Source: Cellulophaga baltica (lineage in GTDB: Bacteria > Bacteroidota > Bacteroidia > Flavobacteriales > Flavobacteriaceae). Taken from it: a stretch of 42,860 bases of DNA. The notes beneath the pieces are model-generated. The model saw only the letters and a list, made by a program, of their open reading frames with translations, did not search any database and had not been told where the DNA came from. Each line of letters starts with the position of its first letter. Position 1 is the stretch's first letter. This document shows, piece by piece, positions 7,053 through 16,082 of this stretch. The position numbers and the translations under genes are program-made. The stretch covers positions 1 through 42,860 of the forward strand of contig NZ_FNBD01000019.1 in assembly GCF_900102165.1 (NCBI RefSeq), read 5' to 3'.

Positions 7053-9791
7053 TTATTGTTTAAAAAACTGTAGACTTTCTTTACCGGCTACAGAAATTAT
7101 ATACATTCCGGATTTTAGGCCATCTAAAGAAATAAGTTCTTCATCAGAAGTCACGGGTATGGCTTTTAAAACGATACCACTCATATCTCTAATTTTTAAT
7201 TCATCTCCTGAACTTACGCCCACAATCTTTATATATTCTTGCGCTGGATTAGGAAATATTTTTAGCGCCATTGTACTTACGGTAAGGTTGGCAGCGGCAG
7301 GTACAATCTTCCATTTTTGATTTCCATTTGTTGTAGCATAAGCATATGTAATAACATTGGTGTTCAAGGCCCCGTTATTGCGGTCTAAACCTTGTGCATG
7401 ACAATGGTTTGGTTGTATCCCATAAATACCTTCGCCGTTTTCAACAACTTTCCATTGTTGATGCGCCTGTCCGGCACTTGTGTAGGTGGCTACTTGTACG
7501 CTATTTTCACATTTAGCATAAGGGACTTCTAAGAACCTATTGTTGCTCTTGTTTTTAATCGTGTACACATTAGCACCTAAATGATTAAATACCCATTTTT
7601 GATCGTCATAATCACCTGGGTTAATCATTTTAGCGGCATAATTTTCTAAAGCTCTAGATAGCAAGCGTTGATTAGAGTTTATAGATTCTAAAGTGTATAC
7701 TCCGTTTTCTATTAATTGTGAGCTTATTGGTGTGGTGGTGTCTGCTGTTCCTTTTAATAAAATAATGGCAGAATAGGGCGCTAAGGTAACATTGCCAGAA
7801 TACGCCTTATGTGTAGCATCTACATACGCAATAGTACCTAAGTTTACGGCCTTATCTGCTCCTGTATTATTGACAACAAATTTAATAAATGAATCAGGAT
7901 TAGTAGAAGTACTAAAACTAACAGGCGCTCTTTTGCCTTTTTTTTCATAATTTGGGTACTTAGTTTTAAACTGATCTAAGGTGTAATCATTGGTCTGTCT
8001 GGCCACCGTTACACTCACTTCTTTTCCATCGGTATAAGGCTGACAGTAATAATTGCTATTGATATCGCCTAGAAACGTATTAAAATTTGCTTCTGTAATT
8101 TGATTGGTATATCTAGCAGAAAACTGCGTAGGTTTTTTAGAGAATAAAATATTATTGGTCACGGTATTATTGGTAGACTTCGCAACACTACCACCAGCAC
8201 CAAAACTATTTGTATAGGTAGATAATACTAGACCATAATCACAGTTATACACCGTATTATCTTTAATGCTATTTTTACTAGATAAATTAGCCATAATACC
8301 CCAACCAACTACGTTGTATACTGTATTTTCATAAATAGATTGATTTTGTGAATCGTTATCAATATATATACCAGCAGTTTTTACGCCTCTACCGGTAGGG
8401 ATACCTCTGATAGCTCCTGGAGAATCATGTACCATATTTTTATATACGCTATTTGTAGCCTCTTTATTCCCAACAGAGTATATGCCGCCACCATCATCTT
8501 TGGTATAGCAATAATTACTAATGTCATTATAGCGTACTTTAAAATTACCACCCGAAAAATTTAAGGCATGGTATCCAATATCTTTAAGTGAATTTTTTTC
8601 TATGATGTTCTGCGAAGATCCAGATTTACTGATAAACCTTACGCCTGTATAGCCTATAAAACTGCGGTCTCCCATACCAGAACGCATACCGATGTTTACA
8701 ATTTTATTGTTGGTAAAGGTGAGTCCGTTTATGGCTTCCCAACGAATGGCACTGTTATTACTTTCTTCAAATGTATTGTTTGTGGCTGTTATATTGGTAA
8801 GTGTAAAACCTAAGGATAAATAGTTGTTTCCGTTTTTAAAATCACAATTGTTTATTGTTAAATTGGCTGCACCGCTTACCGCTAATGTTTGTTTTAAACC
8901 GCCTTCTATTTTTAAATCTTGAATTTTAATATAGCTACTATTGTTTAAAGCCAAAGTCTCTTCTCCTTCAGGAATTTCTACACTCAAACTATTAGGGTCA
9001 TTAGTGCTATACAAGTATAATAGACCAGCCGTAATGTCATGAGCCCATTCTCCATTTTTATCTAAAGTGTTTACATGGTTTTGGAAAAAGTATCCAAAAT
9101 TGTTTTCTATATTGTTTTCAAAATTACCGTTGGGGTCAGATAAGCTAAAGTTTACCGTGGTACCAGAGTGAGACGTTATCGTTTCTACTTTTACGTTATC
9201 ATCTGTAGTTCTTATAGTAATTTCACCACCTCTAAAACTATTGGAAGCATAGGGTAAACTGGAAGTTTCAGAAACAGAGGTGTTATTACCTGCATGGTCC
9301 TTGATAGTTCTATAGCCACCATTAGGCGCATCACTATTAGGTTCTCTACCTATTTGCTGTGCTACATTCTCTAAAAATAAAGAGGGAATTCTCCCATTAT
9401 CAATTTTAGGTAGATTTACTTTCCAGATAGCACCACTATGACGTGTCCATCCCGTAATTTTCTTTGCCGCTCTTAGCACGGGTTTAGTTCCAGATCCATA
9501 AGATTTTAATACGATGGCATTACTAGAAGAACCTTTTTTACCTTTTAAATCTAGACTTCCGTAAAAGACGTCCCCGCTATTAAAATGAATAATGTCTCCT
9601 GGAGCTAGAGCATTCTTCATGCTGTTTACTTTGTTTATGGTTTTCCATGGGGATGCTGCTGATGTCCCATTATTTGAATCAGTACCCGAGGCACTAACGT
9701 AATAGTTTTTTTGAGCGACTAGGGTAGTGCTGCAGAGTACTAAAAATAGGCCTAGTATATAGGTGCTTATACGTTGTTTTGTTGAGTTCAT
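7053..9791 (-). CDS. Secreted beta-helix polysaccharide-degrading enzyme with ricin-type lectin domain and T9SS tail
   Basis: The frame is open to 9824 (923 aa), but I prefer the ATG at 9791 (912 aa). The longer start lies in the terminator hairpin of the preceding gene, and from 9791 the protein begins with a regular signal peptide ending V-A-Q. Numbers below follow the longer frame. Residues about 38-110 (Y-Y-V-S-A-S-G-T-D-S-N-N-G-T) open a right-handed parallel beta-helix of chondroitinase-B/PL6 type that runs to about 640 with repeated N-x-I-x-N-N rungs. A ricin-type (QxW) carbohydrate-binding domain follows at about 700-845 with Q-K-W and Q-Q-W repeats. The type A sorting domain starts with I-F-P-N-P-A at 855. 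It probably cleaves or debranches an algal polysaccharide at the cell surface; lyase versus hydrolase cannot be decided. Confidence 0.85.
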   Translation of the reverse strand: MNSTKQRISTYILGLFLVLCSTTLVAQKNYYVSASGTDSNNGTSAASPWKTINKVNSMKNALAPGDIIHFNSGDVFYGSLDLKGKKGSSSNAIVLKSYGSGTKPVLRAAKKITGWTRHSGAIWKVNLPKIDNGRIPSLFLENVAQQIGREPNSDAPNGGYRTIKDHAGNNTSVSETSSLPYASNSFRGGEITIRTTDDNVKVETITSHSGTTVNFSLSDPNGNFENNIENNFGYFFQNHVNTLDKNGEWAHDITAGLLYLYSTNDPNSLSVEIPEGEETLALNNSSYIKIQDLKIEGGLKQTLAVSGAANLTINNCDFKNGNNYLSLGFTLTNITATNNTFEESNNSAIRWEAINGLTFTNNKIVNIGMRSGMGDRSFIGYTGVRFISKSGSSQNIIEKNSLKDIGYHALNFSGGNFKVRYNDISNYCYTKDDGGGIYSVGNKEATNSVYKNMVHDSPGAIRGIPTGRGVKTAGIYIDNDSQNQSIYENTVYNVVGWGIMANLSSKNSIKDNTVYNCDYGLVLSTYTNSFGAGGSVAKSTNNTVTNNILFSKKPTQFSARYTNQITEANFNTFLGDINSNYYCQPYTDGKEVSVTVARQTNDYTLDQFKTKYPNYEKKGKRAPVSFSTSTNPDSFIKFVVNNTGADKAVNLGTIAYVDATHKAYSGNVTLAPYSAIILLKGTADTTTPISSQLIENGVYTLESINSNQRLLSRALENYAAKMINPGDYDDQKWVFNHLGANVYTIKNKSNNRFLEVPYAKCENSVQVATYTSAGQAHQQWKVVENGEGIYGIQPNHCHAQGLDRNNGALNTNVITYAYATTNGNQKWKIVPAAANLTVSTMALKIFPNPAQEYIKIVGVSSGDELKIRDMSGIVLKAIPVTSDEELISLDGLKSGMYIISVAGKESLQFFKQ

Positions 9792-9812
9792 AGTAGTTTT
9801 TATATAAAAACG

Positions 9813-9839
9813 AGGCCTAAGCATTGTTGTCTTAGGCCT
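9813..9839 (-). terminator. Terminator between the two beta-helix enzyme genes
   Basis: Perfect 9-bp stem (aggcctaag at 9813-9821, cttaggcct at 9831-9839) with a 9-nt loop. On the minus strand it is followed by CGTTTTTATA. It lies 10 nt after the stop of the upstream gene and ends 21 nt before the preferred ATG of the next, so the genes are partly uncoupled. Confidence 0.8.
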
Positions 9840-9848
9840 AATTTTAAA

Positions 9849-11780
9849 TTATTCTTTTATAAATTGTTGATTGTTTTTTCCTGCGATAGAAATAATATAT
9901 TTTCCTTTTTTCAGACTAGAGATATCTATAGTTTCTTCGGTATGTTGTGCTACTTCTTGCAGCACACGATTTCCAGAAAAATCATATACGATAATCATAT
10001 CACCATGAGCAATACCTGTAAGGGTTATATAGTTTTGTGCAGGATTAGGAAATAATAATACGGATGGTTCAATTGAAACTTCGCTGATACTTTTTGCGGC
10101 AGTACTATTGAGCGCACTACAGGATAAAGTAAGTTTAGGAGCCTTGCTACCTTCTTTAGACCAAAAAGAAACATCATTACCACTAACTTGTCTAACGATT
10201 ATTGTAACGGTTTCTCCTGCAGTAATACCCGATAGGTTCCATTGGTAGCTTGCCCCTACATTATAGGTGCCTGTTTTAGTTCCTAATAAAGCACCTTGAA
10301 CCGGTCTGTTACTGCTAGATAAGTTCTCTTCTGTCCAATTCGTAGATTTTCCTTTAAAAATATCTATACGACCGTTTCCGTTATCGGAAGACACGGTTAG
10401 GTTTAGGGTTGCAGCATCGTTAGCTTTAAAATTACTAGGGATTTTAAATTTCAGGAAAACCAATCGTTTTCCGTTTTCTACTCGAAGCTGATTGCTATTA
10501 TAACGTGTAGTTCCTTGAAGGTAGGCATCTTCAGTGGGTGATACGTTTAACGCCTCCGTGCACGTTGTACTTCCTCCGGTAGCTTCTCCTAATTTTATAG
10601 GATATAAAGTACCTCCTTTTGGGCTTAAACTTGCTGCCAAAGCAGGAAAGTTTGTGGCAGGATTAGCTGGTTTCACCTCTTTAGGACCTTTGTATAATAA
10701 GGCAGGGTCTGACCAAGGTGTTGCATTGTTATGGTTTTTTTCTAAACAAGTATTTCTATAAATGAAATTAGGGTATTTAGAGTTTTGATGTTGCGTAGAC
10801 CAAGGGCCCATAATGGCATAATAATTAGGCTCTTTACTATTGTTATAGGCAGCATTAGGCGTATCTGCTTTTGAGTTAGGCATGTCAGAAGGCAAGGTTA
10901 TTCTATTGTTTTCTATTAAATTATTGCCTTTGTCTCCACTATGAAAACTTACTTCTTGTTTAAAATCATTGTCATACACCACATTGTATTCTACATTACC
11001 CCCTTGAAGAGAAATATGTCTTATATGCGTAATTTCACAACCAGTAACTAAGTTATAAGCTCCTTGAATAAAAAAGTATCCCTGCGCTCCTCCAGCTTTT
11101 TTATGCGCTCCTTCTACTTTTAAATCTCTTAAGGTTACATGGTTTGCAGGTACTCGTATAGGATCTTTGGCGCAATTCAAGATCGTCACTTTATCTAACC
11201 AACAATCTTCTGAAGTGCTTATTTTAACAGAGATGTTATCGTTATTTGGTAATTCATCATTGGCATCCAGTCCATAATTCCAGTCGTATTTTGGTGTTCC
11301 CCAACTGCCTTCAATGGTTAAGGTGTAGATCCCACTTTTACTCACTTTATAGAAGCTGAAAGCATCACCATCCGTCATTTTTACGATGCACTTGACTTTA
11401 TTTCTATCCTCTCCAATTAAAGAGACATTTGATTTCATCACAATTCGCTTATCAATAGTGTAGGTTCCTTTTTTTAATAAGACAGCTACTAGTCCACTTT
11501 CTTTAGACGCATCAACGATAGCTTTATTAATAGCATCACTATTGGCTCCACTGGTCAGCGTTTTTACCACTCTGAGATCTTTGACAAAAGGAATTCCGCC
11601 TCTAACACCCGCTGTTTGCCATTTTTTCATTTGTGGGTAGCGGCTATCATATTTTCCGGAGTCGAAAGTTACCCCGGGATCACCCACTTTTAATTGGGCA
11701 TTTAGTTGAAACCCCATAAAGAGGATGCACCATAGACTACTCATCGTATAGGCATGTTTTTTAAATACATAATTTTTCAT
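9849..11780 (-). CDS. Secreted pectate-lyase-like beta-helix protein with CBM96-like module and T9SS tail
   Basis: This is a 643-residue protein with a signal peptide ending in L-N-A-Q (about residue 29). Residues about 45-360 form a pectate-lyase-type right-handed beta-helix: an N-terminal G-A-N-S-D-A-I-N-K-A-I cap, Y-T-I-D-K-R-I-V-M-K-S-N-V-S-L-I-G, then N-rich rungs. Residues about 407-557 are a DNRLRE/CBM96-like beta-sandwich (D-A-Y-L-Q-G-T-T-R-Y-N and R-V-E-N-G-K-R). CBM96 founders bind alginate; the ligand here is unknown. Residues about 575-643 are a type A sorting domain (F-P-N-P-A-Q-N-Y-I-T-L). The product should be exported through the Sec and T9SS routes to the surface. The CBM96-like module and tail are close paralogues of those in the 989-residue neighbour. 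No clear catalytic residues could be named. Confidence 0.82.
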   Translation of the reverse strand: MKNYVFKKHAYTMSSLWCILFMGFQLNAQLKVGDPGVTFDSGKYDSRYPQMKKWQTAGVRGGIPFVKDLRVVKTLTSGANSDAINKAIVDASKESGLVAVLLKKGTYTIDKRIVMKSNVSLIGEDRNKVKCIVKMTDGDAFSFYKVSKSGIYTLTIEGSWGTPKYDWNYGLDANDELPNNDNISVKISTSEDCWLDKVTILNCAKDPIRVPANHVTLRDLKVEGAHKKAGGAQGYFFIQGAYNLVTGCEITHIRHISLQGGNVEYNVVYDNDFKQEVSFHSGDKGNNLIENNRITLPSDMPNSKADTPNAAYNNSKEPNYYAIMGPWSTQHQNSKYPNFIYRNTCLEKNHNNATPWSDPALLYKGPKEVKPANPATNFPALAASLSPKGGTLYPIKLGEATGGSTTCTEALNVSPTEDAYLQGTTRYNSNQLRVENGKRLVFLKFKIPSNFKANDAATLNLTVSSDNGNGRIDIFKGKSTNWTEENLSSSNRPVQGALLGTKTGTYNVGASYQWNLSGITAGETVTIIVRQVSGNDVSFWSKEGSKAPKLTLSCSALNSTAAKSISEVSIEPSVLLFPNPAQNYITLTGIAHGDMIIVYDFSGNRVLQEVAQHTEETIDISSLKKGKYIISIAGKNNQQFIKE

Positions 11781-11868
11781 TTTTCTAATGTTTAAATAGT
11801 GTTCATTTTTTAAATAAGATTGTGCTCTAGCTCATGGGGTTATTTAAAATAAGCATGTTTAAATAATA

Positions 11869-11905
11869 AAGAGCGATCTAGAATGTGCTACCCTAAATCG
11901 CTCTT
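11869..11905 (-). terminator. Terminator after the DUF5060-type hydrolase gene
   Basis: 9-bp stem (aagagcgat at 11869-11877, atcgctctt at 11897-11905), loop 19 nt, followed on the minus strand by TATTATTT. It begins 5 nt after the stop codon at 11911. Confidence 0.75.
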
Positions 11906-11910
11906 AACTT

Positions 11911-14880
11911 TTATTGTTTGATAAATTGTAAGCTCTGTGTGCCTTCAATAGAAATTATGTAGGTTCCTTTCCTTAGACTAGAAACATCCAAAGTTTCTTC
12001 TGTGCTCAGTGCCGTTTTTTGCAGTACTATATTCCCAGAAAAATCATATACGATAAGCTGGTTCCCGTTGATAATACCAGAAAGGGTAATATAGTTTTTT
12101 GCAGGATTAGGGTAGGCTACAAGTGTTGTTTTAGCGCTTGTAGCTGGAGCTACTAGCATACTTGCTGCAGTATCTTGCTTTACAAAATTTAATTTATTTA
12201 CATTGAATAGAAACCCAGTGCCTCCGGTGAAATTTAGGGTTAGGGTTTGTTCTCCTGCCGTTAAGTTTACCGTAGTTGTTACTGTTTTCCAGGTCTGCCA
12301 TCCTCCAGTATTTGCAACCGCTAGTTGTCCTAAAGCTGTGCTTTCAGAAACTAATGAAATTGTTCCTCCAGAAGTATTCGTCGCTACTCTAGCTTCCACT
12401 TGATACATTCCTGTTTCAGCTATATTAAGTAGGTAAGTGGTAGCATCTCCATTTTGGATGTAGCCAATGTTTTTACCTCCATCTGTATCGGTTGTATTTT
12501 CTAATTCAATACCAGATTGCGTTGCAAAAGCTTCCGCTTCTAAAACTCCAGGAATGGCAATAGACGTATCAATGGTATTACCTGTATCAGCACATGCTAA
12601 TTCCAAAACCAGTTTTGGAGCAGAAGAACCTTCTTTAGATGAAAAAGAGACATCATTACCATCTATTTGTTTTACGATAAGCGAAATGGTTTCTCCAGGA
12701 GTAATGCCAGATAATACCCAGTTGTAAGTGCTGCCTACACTATAGGTGGTATTTAGAGAACCTAATTTAGTTTGTTCCCCTGGTTTATTGGTCGCAGATA
12801 AATTTCCTTCGGTCCAAGTATTTGTACTTCCTTTATAAATTTCGATTAAACCATTACCACCATCACTAGAAACGGTTAACGCTAATTTAGCACTCGTCAC
12901 ATTTTCAGTAGTTGCCGGTACTGTAAATTGCAGGTAGGATATTCTTTTTCCGCTTTCTACTCTTAATTCGTTAGTGTTATATTTGGTCGTATTTTGTAAA
13001 TAGGCATCATGAGATAAGCTTGTTGCAAGAGTAGCATTACAACCACCCGCATTACCATCACTATCTTTACTTGTAATTAAGGCCACCCAGTCATTGCTAT
13101 CTGGCGCTACCAAATTAGTTCCTAATGTACTTTTAGCGGTAAGGCTACCTCCTGCTCTTGGGTTAAACCATTGTACATCATATTTAGCATTACCTGCAGG
13201 TAAGCTTAAACCCGTACTACCTCCATTAGGTCTGTAAATAGCATAAATTTTACCTTCCGCGGCAAACACATAATCATTACTGTCCGTAGTAACACCATCT
13301 GATGAAACCATATCGGTAAGGGTAGGAAGTAAATTAGCAGCAAAAAATGCAAGCGCATAACTACCTTCTTTATACTTTACACCTCTTTTTCTGTGATCTT
13401 GACCATTAAGATCTCCATCATCAGCAGTATAACCACTGTAATATTCTACACCAGCACCACCAGCCAGTAAAGTTGCCCAAAGTACTTTTTCTCTAACTTG
13501 TTTATCAGAAACCATGATCCCTTCTGATGCGCTACCTTGCTCATCATTTGCAACCACCCATTTTCTACCGGCATTTTTAGAGTTTTCTACCCATCTACGC
13601 ACATCGTTATGTACATTGTTCTGACTTGTTTGTACGGAGGCACCAGTCAGATTAGATTTACTCCCTAATAACGGATTATATCTTTGATCTTGTTGCCCTG
13701 GATATGTATGTAGCACTACATGATGTTGGTAAGGATCTAGATTTTGAATGTAGTTTACGGTAGATTTTACGACATCATCTTTGATCGTAGATTCTTCAGA
13801 CAGGTTCCAGTTTAATGCTAGGTGATGTCCGAATCTTGCAATTAACTCTCGGTAGTACAATTTTCTTTCTCTCCCAAAAGTATGCCCATCCATTTTTTCA
13901 CAATTCTCTGTTTCCATGGTTTTAAAATGCAAGTACATTCCTTTTTTATCGGCATACTCCATTACTTTTTCCCACTGCGCTAGCTTAGAAACATCAAAAC
14001 GGTCTTTATGTAATTTATCCCATTGGCCTGCTTTTGCCGTATTGGAATAATCTTGAGAAGTACCTTTTAGAATATGCGGAAACACTGCGCCGTCATCACC
14101 ACCAGCGGCCCAAGTTAAGAATGACATTACGTTGGCACCTTGACCAGAAAGGTAATTAATAGACCCTAGCATTCCTTTTCCTTTTCCGCCATTCCAAGTG
14201 TAGGCACTGGCATCGGTAGCCACATAGTCTTGTGTATGTGCTTCCCAAGTTTTGCTTTTGTTTCCTCCGGCCGTATTTCCTGGAGTACCATCAAAGTCTA
14301 CATAATGAAAGCGATTTTCAGGAGAATCTGCTCCAACTTTTAAAAACCAAGGTCCGTTTGGATTCTCAGGATCACTTCCTATATGCTTTAAATAATGCGC
14401 TCCAACATAGGTTAACCTTCCAAGGTCTTTACTTCTAAAATCTCTACCAGATTTATTAGATTCCGTAATAGCAAAGGTTCCGGTAGTTCCATCCATAAAT
14501 CCGCCACTAGAACCGCCGCCATTAATGGCAACATTAGCTCCAGATTTAAAGGTGGCTTTCCAAGTCCATGCGCCCGTATGGTCTGGAGCAAAATGTACCC
14601 TCCATTTGTTTCCAGAATCACATCCTGTATTTTCTGCATCGCCACAAGCTGCAAAATACCCTGGAACGGTATAAGATTTGTTACTAGCAGTATGTGTAAA
14701 GACGACTTCTAACCTATAATCAGAAAACGGATTGGGAGTGGCAGTTTCGGTGGTATTTGGACCATTAAAAGTTAAAGATACTTTGTGCCATCTTTTGAGT
14801 TCTCCATCTAGCGTTTGTGCTTTTAAATGGACACTTAAAAACATAAATGCCATAAGTAGGTAAGGTGTAATTGATTTCAT
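11911..14880 (-). CDS. Secreted DUF5060/DUF4038-like glycoside hydrolase with CBM96-like and CBM6-like modules and T9SS tail
   Basis: This is a 989-residue protein with a signal peptide ending H-L-K-A-Q (residue 22). The order is: a DUF5060-type beta-sandwich (about 25-140; K-R-W-H-K-V-S-L-T-F-N-G-P); a TIM-barrel-like DUF4038 catalytic region (about 145-500) with F-G-H-H-L-A-L-N-W-N-L-S-E-E-S, whose paired Glu are catalytic candidates, and V-A-N-D-E-Q-G; a small beta domain with Y-D-V-Q-W-F-N-P-R-A-G-G (about 520-605); a CBM96-like module (612-760); a CBM6-like module (773-895; L-E-A-E-A-F and G-G-x-N-I-G-Y); and a sorting domain (920-989). It probably hydrolyses a marine polysaccharide outside the cell. 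It is the first gene of the three-enzyme cluster. The substrate is not determinable here. Confidence 0.84.
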   Translation of the reverse strand: MKSITPYLLMAFMFLSVHLKAQTLDGELKRWHKVSLTFNGPNTTETATPNPFSDYRLEVVFTHTASNKSYTVPGYFAACGDAENTGCDSGNKWRVHFAPDHTGAWTWKATFKSGANVAINGGGSSGGFMDGTTGTFAITESNKSGRDFRSKDLGRLTYVGAHYLKHIGSDPENPNGPWFLKVGADSPENRFHYVDFDGTPGNTAGGNKSKTWEAHTQDYVATDASAYTWNGGKGKGMLGSINYLSGQGANVMSFLTWAAGGDDGAVFPHILKGTSQDYSNTAKAGQWDKLHKDRFDVSKLAQWEKVMEYADKKGMYLHFKTMETENCEKMDGHTFGRERKLYYRELIARFGHHLALNWNLSEESTIKDDVVKSTVNYIQNLDPYQHHVVLHTYPGQQDQRYNPLLGSKSNLTGASVQTSQNNVHNDVRRWVENSKNAGRKWVVANDEQGSASEGIMVSDKQVREKVLWATLLAGGAGVEYYSGYTADDGDLNGQDHRKRGVKYKEGSYALAFFAANLLPTLTDMVSSDGVTTDSNDYVFAAEGKIYAIYRPNGGSTGLSLPAGNAKYDVQWFNPRAGGSLTAKSTLGTNLVAPDSNDWVALITSKDSDGNAGGCNATLATSLSHDAYLQNTTKYNTNELRVESGKRISYLQFTVPATTENVTSAKLALTVSSDGGNGLIEIYKGSTNTWTEGNLSATNKPGEQTKLGSLNTTYSVGSTYNWVLSGITPGETISLIVKQIDGNDVSFSSKEGSSAPKLVLELACADTGNTIDTSIAIPGVLEAEAFATQSGIELENTTDTDGGKNIGYIQNGDATTYLLNIAETGMYQVEARVATNTSGGTISLVSESTALGQLAVANTGGWQTWKTVTTTVNLTAGEQTLTLNFTGGTGFLFNVNKLNFVKQDTAASMLVAPATSAKTTLVAYPNPAKNYITLSGIINGNQLIVYDFSGNIVLQKTALSTEETLDVSSLRKGTYIISIEGTQSLQFIKQ

Positions 14881-16082
14881 AGGTGTTACGTTTTAATTAT
14901 TAATTAATTGAATGTAATGAGTGGCTTATAGCAATTAAAAAAAGTTTGAGGCTTTGAATTTTTAATATTTGACCGATAGACATACCTATCCTGTTCCCAA
15001 ATTACCATTCTTTACGAATGGGTAAGAGAAACGTTCTAATGCCTATACAATTCAATTAAAAATTGATGTATATAGCGATAAGGCTCATTATCTTTTTATG
15101 CAGAAATAAAAGCTTGTTTTACTGAAAAATAGCGGGTATGCTTGTAGCGTTGTGAAAATGATAAAAAGTACGAGTGCACCCACTAAATGTTAGAGTAGGG
15201 TATACCTTTAAATTACTTCTAGTCATGAATTGCTAAGGCAACAATACGCTCCACGTGTACGGTGTCCATATCTTGAAATTTAATATGTACAGCACAGTAA
15301 GCGGTATTAGATACGCTTAAATTTTCTTAGTAAAACACAACTTTTAGCAAATGCGTTGAGGTGAAAAGATTTTTAGCTGATAAAAAATTAAAGAATAACA
15401 AGTTGGAATCTCGCTTGTTGCACGAGAGTAGGTTTTAAGTAGTAGTGTTCTCATTTTATTGTAATTAAGTTGATAAATAAATCTTTGGGGATTTTAGAAT
15501 AAAGGTAAGTATTATGTATATATACTATAGTACACTATTTTAGCAATTTAGTACCCTATTTTAACCTGTTTAGTTGCTTCCAAAATTAAATTTTCAAGAA
15601 TTTAATTTATTTTAAAACGCTAAATAGGGGCTTCTTTCTTTCCTATTTCGAAATTATTTTTTTTTCACACCTGTCCATGCTTTGTCCTGACTAAAAAGTT
15701 TTTAATAAAATAACTTACGCTTTGTAAGTCTTTGTTTTTGTTGGTGTTAAGGTCTTATTGTGTTCTTTTTGTTTTTTTGTGAATTTTTATGGACCTACGC
15801 GGAAACGACCACGTCATGTCCATACTTTGTCTACCACCGATATTAGGTAAGCGTTTTGTTTGTCGCTAGTTTTAATCAGATAATTGTAAAAACAAGTATA
15901 AATGGAACTACCCAATTTAGACAAGTTAGAAGCTGTTTTTTGCATGCTTTTGTTCCTGTTACTCTATAATGCTTTGTAAAATAGTAGTCATCGTATGCAC
16001 TGCTTAGAAAAAATGTTCGTCACCCTTTAGGAGGTGAATTACATCCAATCCTTTTTAATCATTATTAGTTAATCCATAACTT
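14881..16082. other. 1.2-kb gene-free region between divergent gene clusters
   Basis: No credible ORF or RNA gene was found. It must hold the promoters of the minus-strand enzyme cluster and the plus-strand surface operon. Visible structure: near-identical 15-mers tgtccatgctttgtc (15672-15686) and tgtccatactttgtc (15817-15831), 145 bp apart; two related 16-mers (agtacactattttagc, agtaccctattttaac) 20 bp apart near 15529-15564, with a further copy of the ccctattta core inverted at about 15620; and a 6-bp hairpin acttac/gtaagt at 15713-15729. These are candidates for regulator sites, not proven ones. Confidence 0.4.
15672..15831. promoter_or_regulatory. Pair of 15-bp direct repeats upstream of the surface operon
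   Basis: tgtccatgctttgtc and tgtccatactttgtc differ at one base in 15. They lie 410 and 265 bp upstream of the ATG at 16083. In AT-rich sequence a match of this GC content is unlikely by chance, so a shared binding site is plausible. The regulator is unknown. Confidence 0.3.

Noticed and set aside
12203..12727. Plus-strand open frames inside the DUF5060-type hydrolase gene
   Set aside because: They are antisense shadows of a gene with a signal peptide and clear domains; they show no protein features of their own.
16021..16036. Perfect Shine-Dalgarno-like aggaggtg upstream of the 1576-residue gene
   Set aside because: It is about 50 nt before the ATG, too far to act, and Bacteroidota rarely use such sites.
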